Positions 24,931 to 33,935 of a DNA stretch of 64,000 nt are shown piece by piece. The position numbers and the translations under genes were made by a program. The notes under the pieces are model-generated. The model saw only the letters and a program-made list of their open reading frames with translations, was not told the DNA's origin and ran no database searches. The stretch lies in assembly GCF_036250695.1 (NCBI RefSeq), contig NZ_CP109427.1:2976001-3040000 (forward strand), read 5' to 3'. This DNA comes from Streptomyces sp. NBC_01497. GTDB taxonomy: Bacteria; Actinomycetota; Actinomycetes; Streptomycetales; Streptomycetaceae. How positions within the stretch are numbered: position 1 is the stretch's first letter; every line of letters begins with the position of its first letter.

Positions 24931-25533
24931 TCACACGGGCGCCGGCGCCAACGCGATCAGGTACGCGACGAGTTCGACGAGCGCGCCCTTGGCGCTCGCG
25001 TGGTCGCGCGCGTCGCAGAGCACGAGCGGGGTGTCGATCTCCAGGTCCATGGCGTCCCTGAGCTGTTCGAGCCCGTACTCCGGCGCACCGTCGAAGCGGT
25101 TGACGGCCACCGCGTACGGCAGGCCCAGCTCCTCCATCAGGCCGATGACGGGGTAACTGTCCCCGAGCCTGCGGGTGTCGGCGAGGACGAGGGCTCCGAG
25201 GGCGCCGCGCGCGAGGTCGCCCACCACCGACCAGAACCGCTGCTGGCCGGGCGCGCCGAACAGGTACAGCACCAGGTCGTCGCTGAGCGACATGCGGCCG
25301 AAGTCCATGGCGACGGTGGTGGTCGTCTTGTGCGGCACACCGCTCAGGTCGTCGGTGCCGATGCTCGCGGCCGTCATCACCTCTTCGGTGAGCAGCGGCC
25401 GGATGGCCGAGAGAGTCTTGACGTACGTGGTCTTGCCGACCCCGAAGTGCCCGGCGACAAGGACCTTGACCGTCGTCTCGTCGCCCCGCAGATGGGTTCC
25501 CGCGGCGGATTCATAGTGCTTGGAGTCCAGCAA
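24931..25533 (-). CDS. cvnD: Conservon GTP-binding protein CvnD
   Basis: A 200-residue small GTPase of the conservon (MglA/Ras-like) family. P-loop GHFGVGKTT at residues 28-36, G3-like FGAPGQQRF, G4 NRFD (Asn-Arg instead of NKxD) and CDARDH in the G5 position. The start is TTG 25533 with a good GGAGGCGG ribosome site. It overlaps the DUF742 gene by 23 bases. Conservons are thought to form membrane-linked G-protein-like complexes that receive a signal through CvnA. The downstream P450 genes are typical partners. Confidence 0.92.
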   Translation of the reverse strand: MLDSKHYESAAGTHLRGDETTVKVLVAGHFGVGKTTYVKTLSAIRPLLTEEVMTAASIGTDDLSGVPHKTTTTVAMDFGRMSLSDDLVLYLFGAPGQQRFWSVVGDLARGALGALVLADTRRLGDSYPVIGLMEELGLPYAVAVNRFDGAPEYGLEQLRDAMDLEIDTPLVLCDARDHASAKGALVELVAYLIALAPAPV

Positions 25534-25873
25534 GGACCGCCTCCAGAAGTTCTCGGTCGGCCCGCTGGGCCTTCAGGATCGTGGACCGGGTGGTGATGTG
25601 CCCGGTCTCCATCAGGTCGGCGAGCACGATGCGCAGCACACTGAGGGGCAGCCGGAGATGGCTGCCGATCTCGGCCACCGACAGGGCGCCGGGCGTGCAC
25701 AGTTCGAGCACCGCGAGCTGCTCCGGTGTGAGGTTCGCGCGCGACAGGTCCTGGTGGAGGATCTTGACGAGTGTGACCTGGTCGAAGGTGTTGCGGCTCG
25801 GCGCCGACCGGCCGCCCGTCACCACGTACGGGCGGACCAGTCCGCTCTCCCGCCCCGGGCGGGCGCGCGTCAT
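25511..25873 (-). CDS. cvnC: Conservon DUF742 protein CvnC
   Basis: A 120-residue DUF742 protein: RPYVVTGGRSAP near the start, then a winged-helix-like region (LTPEQLAVLELC, SVAEIGSHLRLPLSVLRIVLADL). DUF742 is found only in conservons and binds CvnD in the known systems. ATG 25873 overlaps the CvnB stop as ATGA, and its 3' end runs 23 bases into CvnD, so the three genes are co-translated. Confidence 0.92.
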   Translation of the reverse strand: MTRARPGRESGLVRPYVVTGGRSAPSRNTFDQVTLVKILHQDLSRANLTPEQLAVLELCTPGALSVAEIGSHLRLPLSVLRIVLADLMETGHITTRSTILKAQRADRELLEAVLAGLQAL

Positions 25874-26295
25874 GAACCAGTACCCGTGGCGACTCGCGGG
25901 GCGATCCCGAGCTGCTTGCCGAGGCGGTCCACGGTTTCCTCCATCGCGTAGGAGACGTTCTCGACGTCCGCGTCGGCGTCGGCGGCGAGCGCCAGGTAAC
26001 TGCCGTCGCCCGCGGCCATCACGAACAGGTACCCGGTGCGGTACTGGATCATCGTCATCTCCCAGGCCCCGTCGCTGTCCGCGAACTGGGCGGCCTCCCG
26101 GCTCAGCGCCTGCATGCCGGACACCGCCGCGGCCATCCGGTCCGCCATGTCCCGCTCGGTGTCCCTGGACGTCGCGGACATCAGACCGTCCGCCGAGAGC
26201 AGGATCGCGCGCAACGTGTGCGGTGTGCGCAGGAGTTCGTCGAGGATCCAGCCCAAGTCGCCGACCGCCTTGGGGGTGGAGGTGGAGTGGGTCAT
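25870..26295 (-). CDS. cvnB: Conservon roadblock/LC7 protein CvnB
   Basis: A 141-residue roadblock/LC7-domain protein: LGWILDELLRTPHTLRAILLSADGL, then SGMQALSREAAQ and TGYLFVMAAGDGSYLAL. In conservons it is thought to regulate the GTPase CvnD, like MglB with MglA. It starts at ATG 26295, four bases overlapping the CvnA stop. Confidence 0.92.
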   Translation of the reverse strand: MTHSTSTPKAVGDLGWILDELLRTPHTLRAILLSADGLMSATSRDTERDMADRMAAAVSGMQALSREAAQFADSDGAWEMTMIQYRTGYLFVMAAGDGSYLALAADADADVENVSYAMEETVDRLGKQLGIAPRVATGTGS

Positions 26296-27980
26296 TGGTC
26301 TGTGGTCCTCTCGTCGGTGTTCCGGCGCTCCCGCGCACTGCGGATGCCTCGCGCGAAGGCCCCCACGGTGCGGCTGGAGTTGATGGGCGGCTGGGCCGGG
26401 GACACGCCCTCGGCCAGGGACGGGCGCACGGAGCGGCGGCGCCGCTGCGGCAGGCCGTCGGGGCGGGTGCGCGGCGGCTCGTCGTCCGAGGGCCGCGCGG
26501 GCTCGGTCGCCCGGGGGCCGGGGACGCTCTCCTGGCGGGGACCGGTGCCGGCCGGGCGGCCGGCCTGGGGGCGGCTCCCGCCGGCCAGCGGCTCTTCGGG
26601 GCGCCCGTGGGCGGGCAGGTCCGCCGCGCCGTCGCCGGTCCGGGCGGAGGCGGGGACTCCGGCCGGCCCCTCGGCCTCCCCGCCGGTCCGCTCCTCGGAG
26701 CCCACCTCGTGGGAGTCCCCGGCGGACACCGGGTCCGGGGCTCCGCTCTCCTCGTCGTCATCCGAGACGCGGGGGCACCGGGTGGGCAGCGGAGGGGCGT
26801 CCTGCTGGGGGGCGCGCCCGGTGCCGGACTCCTCGGCGGGAGCCGGGCGCTCCGCCTCCGCCGGCTCGTCGCGCCGGCCCGGAGGCGTGCTGTCCAGGGT
26901 GGTGAGAAGGGCGGAGGGCAGGAAGACCCCGGCCCGTACGCCGCCGTAGATGGACTCCTGGTCGACACTGACCCGGAAGCCGTACCTGCGGGCGAGCACG
27001 CCGACGGCGGGGAAGCCGAACTTGGGGCGGCTGCCCATCCTGGTCAGGCGCACCTCCTCGTCCCCCGACAACTGCGCGCGGGCCTGCTCCCGCACCTCGC
27101 GGGTGAGGCCGACACCCGAGTCGTCGATCATCACGGTGACGCCGTTGTGTCCCTGCACGAACCAGACCTGCACGTCGGAACCGGGTTCCGAGTGCCGGGC
27201 CGCGTTGTCGAGCAGCTCGGCCACGGCGAGCACCACCGGCTCCACCGCCTGGCTGACGACGCGGTACGAGGGAGCGCCGGTGATCTTGATGCGGTCGTAG
27301 TCGCGGATCTTGGAGACGCCTCCGCGCACCACGTCGAGCAGCGGGGAGCTGCGCCGCTGCCGTCCCGGCCAGGAGCCGGTGAGCACGTTGATGATCTGCG
27401 TACGACGGACGAGCTGGTTGCTCGCGTGGTCGATGGCGGTGGCGTCGGCGAGCACACCGGGGTCGTCGTGCCGCTCCAGCATGGCGTCGATGGCGTTGGT
27501 GGTGTCGTTCAGCAGGGCCTGCATGGAGCGGGTGACCGTGGAGACGACCGCCTTCGCGCCGTCCTCGGCGCGGCCCGCGACCATGGTGGCCGCCTGCCGG
27601 ACCTGCTGGAGGGCGTCCTCGCGCCGGTCGGCGAAGGAGCTGCCACCCGCGGCCGTGGTCCCGAGCGGCGGCGGGAAATCGGCCTCGCGGCCTTCCCACA
27701 GGGCCTGCACGAGGGCGGGCACCTGGCGCTCCGCCATGTGCCGGTCCTCGGCGTCACGCAGGTCGAACTCGCGCTTGAGCGCGCGATGACGTTCCTCGAC
27801 GGACCGGTGCAGGTCCTCCGTGATGCGGATCCGGTCCTCAGCGGCGCGGGCCCTCTTCTCGGCGCGGCGGGCGGCGCCACGTGCGCGAAGGGCCACCACG
27901 ACGGTGACGACGAGGGCGACCGCCAGGACGGCGGCCACGATCAGCGACCAGGAGACCGAGTCCTGTGGGGGTGGGTTCAT
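26292..27980 (-). CDS. cvnA: Conservon sensor-like membrane ATPase CvnA
   Basis: A 562-residue histidine-kinase-like protein. One TM segment lies near residues 8-30 and a coiled coil near 34-70 (Arg/Glu-rich). A central helical region leads to a GHKL ATPase domain with N-box ELLDNAARHSEPGS and G-boxes DDSGVGL and KFGFPAVGVLARRYG. The last 200 residues are a Pro/Glu/Arg-rich disordered tail. No conserved phospho-acceptor His box is evident, as in other CvnA proteins. ATG 27980 has a GAGG site. It heads the cvnA-B-C-D operon. Confidence 0.9.
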   Translation of the reverse strand: MNPPPQDSVSWSLIVAAVLAVALVVTVVVALRARGAARRAEKRARAAEDRIRITEDLHRSVEERHRALKREFDLRDAEDRHMAERQVPALVQALWEGREADFPPPLGTTAAGGSSFADRREDALQQVRQAATMVAGRAEDGAKAVVSTVTRSMQALLNDTTNAIDAMLERHDDPGVLADATAIDHASNQLVRRTQIINVLTGSWPGRQRRSSPLLDVVRGGVSKIRDYDRIKITGAPSYRVVSQAVEPVVLAVAELLDNAARHSEPGSDVQVWFVQGHNGVTVMIDDSGVGLTREVREQARAQLSGDEEVRLTRMGSRPKFGFPAVGVLARRYGFRVSVDQESIYGGVRAGVFLPSALLTTLDSTPPGRRDEPAEAERPAPAEESGTGRAPQQDAPPLPTRCPRVSDDDEESGAPDPVSAGDSHEVGSEERTGGEAEGPAGVPASARTGDGAADLPAHGRPEEPLAGGSRPQAGRPAGTGPRQESVPGPRATEPARPSDDEPPRTRPDGLPQRRRRSVRPSLAEGVSPAQPPINSSRTVGAFARGIRSARERRNTDERTTDQ

Positions 27981-28654
27981 CAGATCCTCAAGCGGACGAT
28001 CGGGGGCACGGGAGGGGTGCGGCTCCACGGACGGACAACACCCGCCCGTCAGACAGGGCCTGGCGGATCGTCGGAAGCGCTCGCACACGGTGGGGGGACG
28101 GACACAGGCGGGATGCTACCGATCAACGGGCGCGCCCCAAAGGCCGGTAGCGGCACTTCGTGCCGATGGCAGCCGCCGCCGGGCACCGCACAAACATGCG
28201 GATTCATACGCGGGCCGCCCCCTAACGGCACCGCCATCCCATGTCCGGCCTGGCCTGACGTACCGCCGGGGATAGAAAGATCACATCGGCGAATCGGCCA
28301 GTTCATTACGCCAGTTGGCTGGAAATCGACGTGATGAAAACTTCGCGTTCCGGCGCGTCCGTCAACACCGGCACTCCCGTATGGAGCCCTCGAACGGCCT
28401 CCACGGCCCGGCCTTGTCCTCAACCCCCGTCTGAAAAGCACCCGTTGTCACGGTCCTGCGACACGTCACCGCCACCGGATCGACCCCGGATCGCCTGGGA
28501 ATCAGCACAGCGCCACCCCCGGATCAGCACTCCGACGGCCCTGCGTCACCGCTGGACCGGCACCGGACCGGCACACCCGCACGGGCGCTCCCACGGCACC
28601 GGGCTCGACCGGTTCCCACGGCCGGAAACGGGCCGGGCCCCCCGCGCCCCGCCG
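27981..28654. other. Gap upstream of cvnA without a clear gene
   Basis: Some 670 bases between cvnA and the STAS gene. It must hold the cvnA promoter. An open frame on the plus strand near 28331-28810 is Pro/Arg/His-rich, has no family resemblance and runs antisense into the STAS gene, so I do not call it. Confidence 0.5.
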
Positions 28655-29005
28655 TTACGTCCCGCCGCCGGGCCCCGCTCCCGCTCCCGCCTCCCCCGTC
28701 CCCTGCGTCACGAGGAAACCGAGCCCGACGGTGTGCAGCAGGCCGACCAGCTCGATCCCCGCGCCCCGCACGACGGTCCGGCAGCCGAGCCGCGCGGCCG
28801 TCAGCCGTAGCCGCGCCAGCGCCTCGACGGCCAGGAGGTCCGCGCCGACCCTCCCGTCGACCCTGATCTCCACCAGCGCTCCCCCGCCGTCCACCCGCGC
28901 GGCCAGGCCGGCGCACAACGCTCCCGTGCCGCCCGCCGCGAGCGGCCAGGACAGGTGCACGACGATCCGGTCGGTGTCTGCCACACGGGAAAGGACCGCC
29001 GCCAC
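28655..29005 (-). CDS. STAS-domain protein
   Basis: A 116-residue single STAS-like fold: DRIVVHLSWPLAAGGTGALC, GGALVEIRVDGRVGADLLAVEALAR and HTVGLGFLVTQG. The Asp/Ser phospho-site of true anti-anti-sigma factors is not obvious (RVGADLLAV where DxS would be). The start is GTG 29005 with a weak ribosome site. It may bind an anti-sigma-type ATPase, but no such partner is adjacent. Confidence 0.65.
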   Translation of the reverse strand: MAAVLSRVADTDRIVVHLSWPLAAGGTGALCAGLAARVDGGGALVEIRVDGRVGADLLAVEALARLRLTAARLGCRTVVRGAGIELVGLLHTVGLGFLVTQGTGEAGAGAGPGGGT

Positions 29006-29048
29006 GACGGAAACTCATCGTGGTCGCGGTCCAGGGAGACGCGAGGCC

Positions 29049-29639
29049 TCAGGAGACAGGGAACTCCGAGGTGTCGATGTCGCAGTCGAAGGGGGAGGGG
29101 AGCATCAGCTTCTCGCCGTACTCGCCCACGAGGAGTGTGCGATACGTCCCGTCGGCAGGATCGCCGTAGAGCGTGAAGGTGGGGCGGGCCGAGTGCCAGG
29201 AGTCCAGCAGCAGGTAGAGCGGCACCCCGGCCGCTGCACAACCATTGACCTCGGCGATGCGGTCGTGGTCGGCGTTGGACTCGGACGTGATCTCCACGAC
29301 GAGTTCGGCGCGATGGGCGGGGATGGAGTAGCCGGGGCCCGCGAGCTCCCCCAGGTCCGCCACCAGCAGGTCAGAGACGTAGAGCCCCTTCTTGCTCGGG
29401 ACAGTGACCCCCTGGGTCTGGAAGACGCCACACCCCTTCGGCTTCACGGCATACAGCACTTCTTGCACGAGGTGCGCAATCAGGTTGTGGTGGTTGGACG
29501 GCGGTGGTGCCAGGGTGATGATCCCCTCGATGATCTCCACCGTGCAGCCCTCTGGTGCGTCCGTGCCCTCCCAGAGGCGGACGATCTCGTCCCAGCCCTG
29601 CCCGTGCGAGGCTCCGGGCTCGGCGGCGAGTGCGCTCAT
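29049..29639 (-). CDS. Uma2-family (DUF820) PD-(D/E)XK-fold protein
   Basis: A 196-residue protein of the Uma2 family: CTVEIIEGIITLAPPPSNHH, VSDLLVADLG (the acidic PD-like position) and ELVVEITSESN with E-x-T. It has the core of the PD-(D/E)XK nuclease fold. Streptomyces carry dozens of copies and their role is unknown. ATG 29639 follows AAGGAG by 7 bases. It lies downstream of deoA on the same strand but is separated by 138 bases, so it is probably separate. Confidence 0.88.
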   Translation of the reverse strand: MSALAAEPGASHGQGWDEIVRLWEGTDAPEGCTVEIIEGIITLAPPPSNHHNLIAHLVQEVLYAVKPKGCGVFQTQGVTVPSKKGLYVSDLLVADLGELAGPGYSIPAHRAELVVEITSESNADHDRIAEVNGCAAAGVPLYLLLDSWHSARPTFTLYGDPADGTYRTLLVGEYGEKLMLPSPFDCDIDTSEFPVS

Positions 29640-29777
29640 GGCGGTCTCCTTCTTGGTCATCACCGAGGCCGGCATGCCGAACGGGACCGGCGCAGGTCCA
29701 CCGATCCCGTTCACCCAGACGTGTCATTCGCATATGCCGGGGGCTGAAACGTCCAGCTCAGTGCAGCTCAGTAAGGC

Positions 29778-31064
29778 TCAGCCGATCCGCTCCCGCACCA
29801 CCGGTGTCCGCTCGTACGGCGTCCCGGGCGCTGCCACGTCATAGGCGCCGCCGAGAGCCTGAAGCGCGTACGCGAACTTCTCCGGAGTGTCCGTGTGCAG
29901 CGTCAGCAGCGGCTCGCCCGCACGGACCTCGTCGCCCGGCTTGGCATGCAGTTCGACGCCCGCGCCTGCCTGCACCGCGTCCTCCTTGCGGGCGCGGCCC
30001 GCGCCGAGGCGCCAGGCCGCCACACCGACGTCGTACGCGTCGAGGCGGGAGAGCACACCGGTGGCGGGAGCGGTGATCACGTGCCGCTCGGCGGCCACCG
30101 GCAGCGCGGCGTCCGGGTCGCCGCCCTGCGCCGCGACCATGCGGCGCCACACGTCCATCGCCGCGCCGTTCGCGAGCGCCTTCTCCGGGTCGGCGTCGGG
30201 CAGGCCCGCCGCGTCGAGCATCTCCCGGGCCAGCGCGAGCGTCAGCTCCACCACATCGGCGGGACCGCCACCGGCCAGGACCTCGACGGACTCCCGTACC
30301 TCCAGCGCGTTGCCGGCCGTCAGGCCGAGCGGCGTCGCCATGTCCGTGAGCAGGGCGACGGTCCGTACGCCGTGGTCCGTGCCGAGAGAGACCATGGTGG
30401 ACGCGAGCTCCCGCGCGTCCTCGATCGTCTTCATGAACGCGCCCGAGCCGACCTTCACGTCCAGGACGAGCGAACCCGTGCCCTCCGCGATCTTCTTGGA
30501 CATGATCGAGGAAGCGATCAGCGGGATCGCCTCGACCGTGCCGGTCACGTCCCGCAGCGCGTACAGCTTCTTGTCGGCGGGGGCGAGCCCGTCCCCGGCC
30601 GCGCAGATGACCGCGCCGGTGGTGTCGAGGACGCGCATCATCTCGTCGTTGCTGAGCGAGGCGCGCCAGCCGGGGATCGACTCCAGCTTGTCGAGGGTGC
30701 CCCCGGTGTGCCCGAGGCCCCGGCCGCTGAGCTGCGGGACGGCCGCGCCGCAGGCCGCGACGAGCGGCGCGAGCGGCAGGGTGATCTTGTCGCCGACACC
30801 GCCGGTGGAGTGCTTGTCGGCGGTGGGCCGGGACAGCGCGGCGAAGTCCATCCGCTCGCCCGAGGCGATCATCGCGGCCGTCCAGCGCGCGATCTCGGTC
30901 CGGTTCATGCCGTTGAGCAGGATCGCCATCGCCAGTGCGGACATCTGCTCGTCCGCGACCGCTCCGCGCGTGTACGCGTCGATCACCCAGTCGATCTGTT
31001 CCGGGGTCAGTTCGCCCTTGTCGCGCTTGGTGCGGATCACCGAGATGACGTCCATGTCACTCAT
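29778..31064 (-). CDS. deoA: Thymidine phosphorylase
   Basis: A 428-residue pyrimidine nucleoside phosphorylase that splits (deoxy)thymidine/uridine with phosphate to the base and (deoxy)ribose 1-phosphate. Motifs: KHSTGGVGDKITLPL, SGRGLGHTGGTLDKLES (phosphate/nucleoside binding signature), MSKKIAEGTGSLVLDVKVGSGAF and the C-terminal lid (GVLSRLDAYDVGVAAWRLG). ATG 31064 overlaps the cdd stop; ATG 31055 is an alternative. It is the last gene of the ABC-cdd-deoA operon. Its product feeds DeoC after phosphopentomutase action. Confidence 0.95.
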   Translation of the reverse strand: MSDMDVISVIRTKRDKGELTPEQIDWVIDAYTRGAVADEQMSALAMAILLNGMNRTEIARWTAAMIASGERMDFAALSRPTADKHSTGGVGDKITLPLAPLVAACGAAVPQLSGRGLGHTGGTLDKLESIPGWRASLSNDEMMRVLDTTGAVICAAGDGLAPADKKLYALRDVTGTVEAIPLIASSIMSKKIAEGTGSLVLDVKVGSGAFMKTIEDARELASTMVSLGTDHGVRTVALLTDMATPLGLTAGNALEVRESVEVLAGGGPADVVELTLALAREMLDAAGLPDADPEKALANGAAMDVWRRMVAAQGGDPDAALPVAAERHVITAPATGVLSRLDAYDVGVAAWRLGAGRARKEDAVQAGAGVELHAKPGDEVRAGEPLLTLHTDTPEKFAYALQALGGAYDVAAPGTPYERTPVVRERIG

Positions 31065-31516
31065 TTCTGGTTCTGGTTCCTTCGGGAATCGTCCGGCGCG
31101 GGGGCGCCGGGGCCGCTCGTGAGGTGGTCCGGGCCGAACGCCTGCGGCAGCATCTCGTCGAGCGTGCGCAGCCCGTCCGGGGTCTCCAGGACGAGCGCCG
31201 GGCCGCCGAACTCGTACAGCAGCTGGCGGCACCTGCCGCACGGCACCAGCACCGCACCCGTGCCGTCGACGCAGGTGAAGTGCGTGAGCCGGCCGCCGCC
31301 CGAGAGCTGGAGCGCGGAGACGAGTCCGCACTCCGCGCACAGGCCGATGCCGTACGAGGCGTTCTCGACGTTGCACCCGGCGACCGTGCGGCCGTCGTCG
31401 ACGAGGGCCGCCGCGCCGACCGGGTAGCGCGAGTAGGGGGCGTACGCGTGGGACATCGCCGCGCGCGCCGCCTCCCGCAGCGCCGGCCAGTCGGGCGTGA
31501 CGGCCGCGCCCGTCAC
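31061..31516 (-). CDS. cdd: Cytidine deaminase
   Basis: A 151-residue zinc cytidine deaminase (homotetrameric type). Motifs: YPVGAAALVDDGR, CNVENASYGIGLCAE (Cys/Glu of the active site) and VPCGRCRQLLYEFG (two zinc cysteines). It turns (deoxy)cytidine into (deoxy)uridine for DeoA. GTG 31516 overlaps the upstream permease stop (GTGA) and its own stop overlaps deoA (ATGA), showing tight coupling. The last 20 residues are a short unstructured tail. Confidence 0.94.
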   Translation of the reverse strand: MTGAAVTPDWPALREAARAAMSHAYAPYSRYPVGAAALVDDGRTVAGCNVENASYGIGLCAECGLVSALQLSGGGRLTHFTCVDGTGAVLVPCGRCRQLLYEFGGPALVLETPDGLRTLDEMLPQAFGPDHLTSGPGAPAPDDSRRNQNQK

Positions 31517-32811
31517 GACCCCTGGCCCTTTCTGTACCGCAGGCCGTCCGCCTTCGGCATCCGCAGCCGCTGGGCCGACAGGGACAGCACCAGCAGGGTC
31601 ACCACGTACGGTGTCGCGCCGACGAAGTCGTCCGGCACCGTGTCGGTCAGGAGGTACCACACCAGGATCAGCGCGGCCATCGCCCCGCTCACGATCGCCT
31701 GGACCGTCGCCTTCTTGTACGCCTTCCATATGCCCAGCAGTACCAGCAGGACCACGAGGAGCAGCAGCAACGCGTGGACGGTGTCGCCGCCGTTGCGCAG
31801 TTGGAGTGCGTCGGAGAAGCCGAACAGACCCGCGCCCATGGCGAGCCCGCCGGGCCGCCAGTTGCCGAAGATCATCGCCGCGAGGCCGATGTAGCCGCGC
31901 CCGCCGGTCTGGCCCTCCAGGTAGAAGTGCGAGGAGACCATGGCGAGGAACGCGCCGCCGAAGCCGGCGAGGCCGCCGGAGATCGCGACGCCCATGTACT
32001 TGTACGAGTAGACGTTGACGCCGAGCGACTCCGCGGCGACCGGGTTCTCACCGACGGAACGCAGCCGCAGGCCGAACGAGGTGCGCCACAGGACCAGCCA
32101 GGTCGCGACGAACAGCGCCGCCGCGAGGATCGTCAGGATCGACAGGTTGGTGAAGACGCCGCCGACGATGCCCGCGAGGTCCGAGATCAGGAACCAGTGG
32201 TGGTTCGCCACCGAGTTCAGACCGCTCGACACCCCGGGCACGGTGAACTGCGGCAACGCGTCGACCGGTGGCGACTGCTTGGGGTTGCCGCCCTTGTCCA
32301 GCGCGGAGCCGTGGTTGAAGAACAGCTTCGCCAGGTACTGCGTGACGCCCTGCGCGAGCAGGGTGATGGCGACACCGGAGACGATGTGGTCGACGCCGAA
32401 GGTGACGGTGACGACCGCGTGCAGCAGGCCGCCCAGCACACCGAACGCGATGCCCGCGAGCAGGCCGAGCCAGGGGCTCGACTGCCAGCCGACCCAGCCG
32501 GCGCCGAAGGTGCCGAGGATCATCATGCCTTCGAGGCCGATATTGACGACGCCGGCGCGCTCCGACCACAGGCCGGCGAGGCCGGCCATGCCGATCGGCA
32601 CGGCGAGGCCGAGCGCGGCGGCGATCTGGCCCTCGGAGTCGAGCTGCTCCGCGCCGGTCAGGACGCGGACCGCCGAGATGAGGACGAGCGCGGCGGCGAC
32701 GATCAGCAGGATCTTCGCGACCGAGAGCCGGCCGCGGCCGGCCCGCTTGCCGCCGCCGGCCGCCTCGGGCGCCGTGGGCGGCGGGGTGGCGGCGGTGGTC
32801 GTGGCGGTCAT
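31513..32811 (-). CDS. Nucleoside ABC transporter permease 2 (YufQ/NupC-type)
   Basis: A 432-residue permease of the BPD_transp_2 family with about 10 hydrophobic segments. It holds LWSERAGVVNIGLEGMMILG, the family signature for the second nucleoside permease, and VGENPVAAESLGVNV in the coupling region. The first 25 residues are a Thr/Pro/Ala arm. It overlaps the upstream permease by 4 bases (ATGA). It forms the membrane channel with permease 1. Confidence 0.92.
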   Translation of the reverse strand: MTATTTAATPPPTAPEAAGGGKRAGRGRLSVAKILLIVAAALVLISAVRVLTGAEQLDSEGQIAAALGLAVPIGMAGLAGLWSERAGVVNIGLEGMMILGTFGAGWVGWQSSPWLGLLAGIAFGVLGGLLHAVVTVTFGVDHIVSGVAITLLAQGVTQYLAKLFFNHGSALDKGGNPKQSPPVDALPQFTVPGVSSGLNSVANHHWFLISDLAGIVGGVFTNLSILTILAAALFVATWLVLWRTSFGLRLRSVGENPVAAESLGVNVYSYKYMGVAISGGLAGFGGAFLAMVSSHFYLEGQTGGRGYIGLAAMIFGNWRPGGLAMGAGLFGFSDALQLRNGGDTVHALLLLLVVLLVLLGIWKAYKKATVQAIVSGAMAALILVWYLLTDTVPDDFVGATPYVVTLLVLSLSAQRLRMPKADGLRYRKGQGS

Positions 32812-33935
32812 CGCGCCACCTCCAGCTTCTCGTCGGTGACGGCCTGGGCGGCGAGTTCGGCGCCGACGCGCTGCTGCTGACGGCTCAGGCCGAAGCGGCG
32901 CACGAGTTCGTAGGCGATCACGACGCACAGGACGATCACGCCCTGGATGACGCCGAGGATCTCCTTGTCGTAGCCGATGAGTTCCAGATGGCCCGTGGTG
33001 CGTTCCAGATAGCCCCACAGGAGCGAGGCGATGGCGATGCCGACCGGGTTGTTACGGCCGAGCAGCGCGATGGCGATGCCGGTGAAGCCGACGCCCAGCG
33101 GGAAGTCGTTGCTGAACGCGTGGCTGTCGTTGAGGAGGGTCGGCATGCCGACGAGCCCGGCGATCGCACCGGAGATCACCATGCTGGTGACGATCATCTT
33201 CTTCACGCCGACACCGCTGGCCTCGGCGGCGCTCTCGGACTGGCCGACGGTGCGCAGGTCGAAGCCGAAGCGCGTACGGCCGAGGACGAACCAGTAGGCG
33301 ACGCCGACCAGCGCGGCGATCACGATGAAGCCCCACAGGTCGCCGGCCGGGCCGGCGTTGAAGGTGAAGAACCAGGACGACTTCGGCAGGTTCTTGGTGG
33401 ACACCAGCGTGCCCGCGTCGTCCAGCTGCCCGAGCTTGCCGGGTTGCAGGAGGTAGGCGATGACGGCGGTCGCGATGGAGTTCAGCATGATCGTGGAAAT
33501 GACCTCGCTGACCCCCCGGGAGGTCTTGAGGATGCCCGCGATGCCGGACCACATGGCCCCGACCACCATCGCGACCAGGATGATCACGATGATCTGGAGC
33601 GGACCCGGCAGGTGCAGGGCGCCACCGACGACCGCGGCGAAGAAGGCCGCGATGCGGTACTGGCCGTCGACACCGATGTTGAACAGGTTCATCCGGAAGC
33701 CGATGGCGACCGCGACACCCGCGAGGTAGTACGTCGTCGCCTTGTTCAGGATGTAGATCTGGCTGTCGCTCGCGGAGCCGTACGACAGCATGTCGTTGAA
33801 CGCCTCGAACGGGTTCTTGCCGGTGGCGAGGATGACCAGCGCGGTCACGACGAGCGCCGCGACGACGGCGAGGACGGGGGCCGCGAGGGCGAGGAGCAGC
33901 CGTTCCTTGTCGACACGGGCGGTGAGCTTGTTCAT
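32808..33935 (-). CDS. Nucleoside ABC transporter permease 1 (YufP/NupB-type)
   Basis: A 375-residue BPD_transp_2 permease. It contains AIGFRMNLFNIGVDGQYRIAA (characteristic of the first nucleoside permease) and the cytoplasmic coupling segment VGQSESAAEASGVGV. About 9 TM segments. ATG 33935 overlaps the ATPase stop by 4 bases. It works with the ATPase at 33932-35593 and the BMP lipoprotein at 35869-36930. Confidence 0.92.
   Translation of the reverse strand: MNKLTARVDKERLLLALAAPVLAVVAALVVTALVILATGKNPFEAFNDMLSYGSASDSQIYILNKATTYYLAGVAVAIGFRMNLFNIGVDGQYRIAAFFAAVVGGALHLPGPLQIIVIILVAMVVGAMWSGIAGILKTSRGVSEVISTIMLNSIATAVIAYLLQPGKLGQLDDAGTLVSTKNLPKSSWFFTFNAGPAGDLWGFIVIAALVGVAYWFVLGRTRFGFDLRTVGQSESAAEASGVGVKKMIVTSMVISGAIAGLVGMPTLLNDSHAFSNDFPLGVGFTGIAIALLGRNNPVGIAIASLLWGYLERTTGHLELIGYDKEILGVIQGVIVLCVVIAYELVRRFGLSRQQQRVGAELAAQAVTDEKLEVAR

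Noticed and set aside
28331..28810. 159-codon open frame upstream of cvnA
   Set aside because: Poor start, Pro/Arg/His-rich translation and antisense overlap with the STAS gene.
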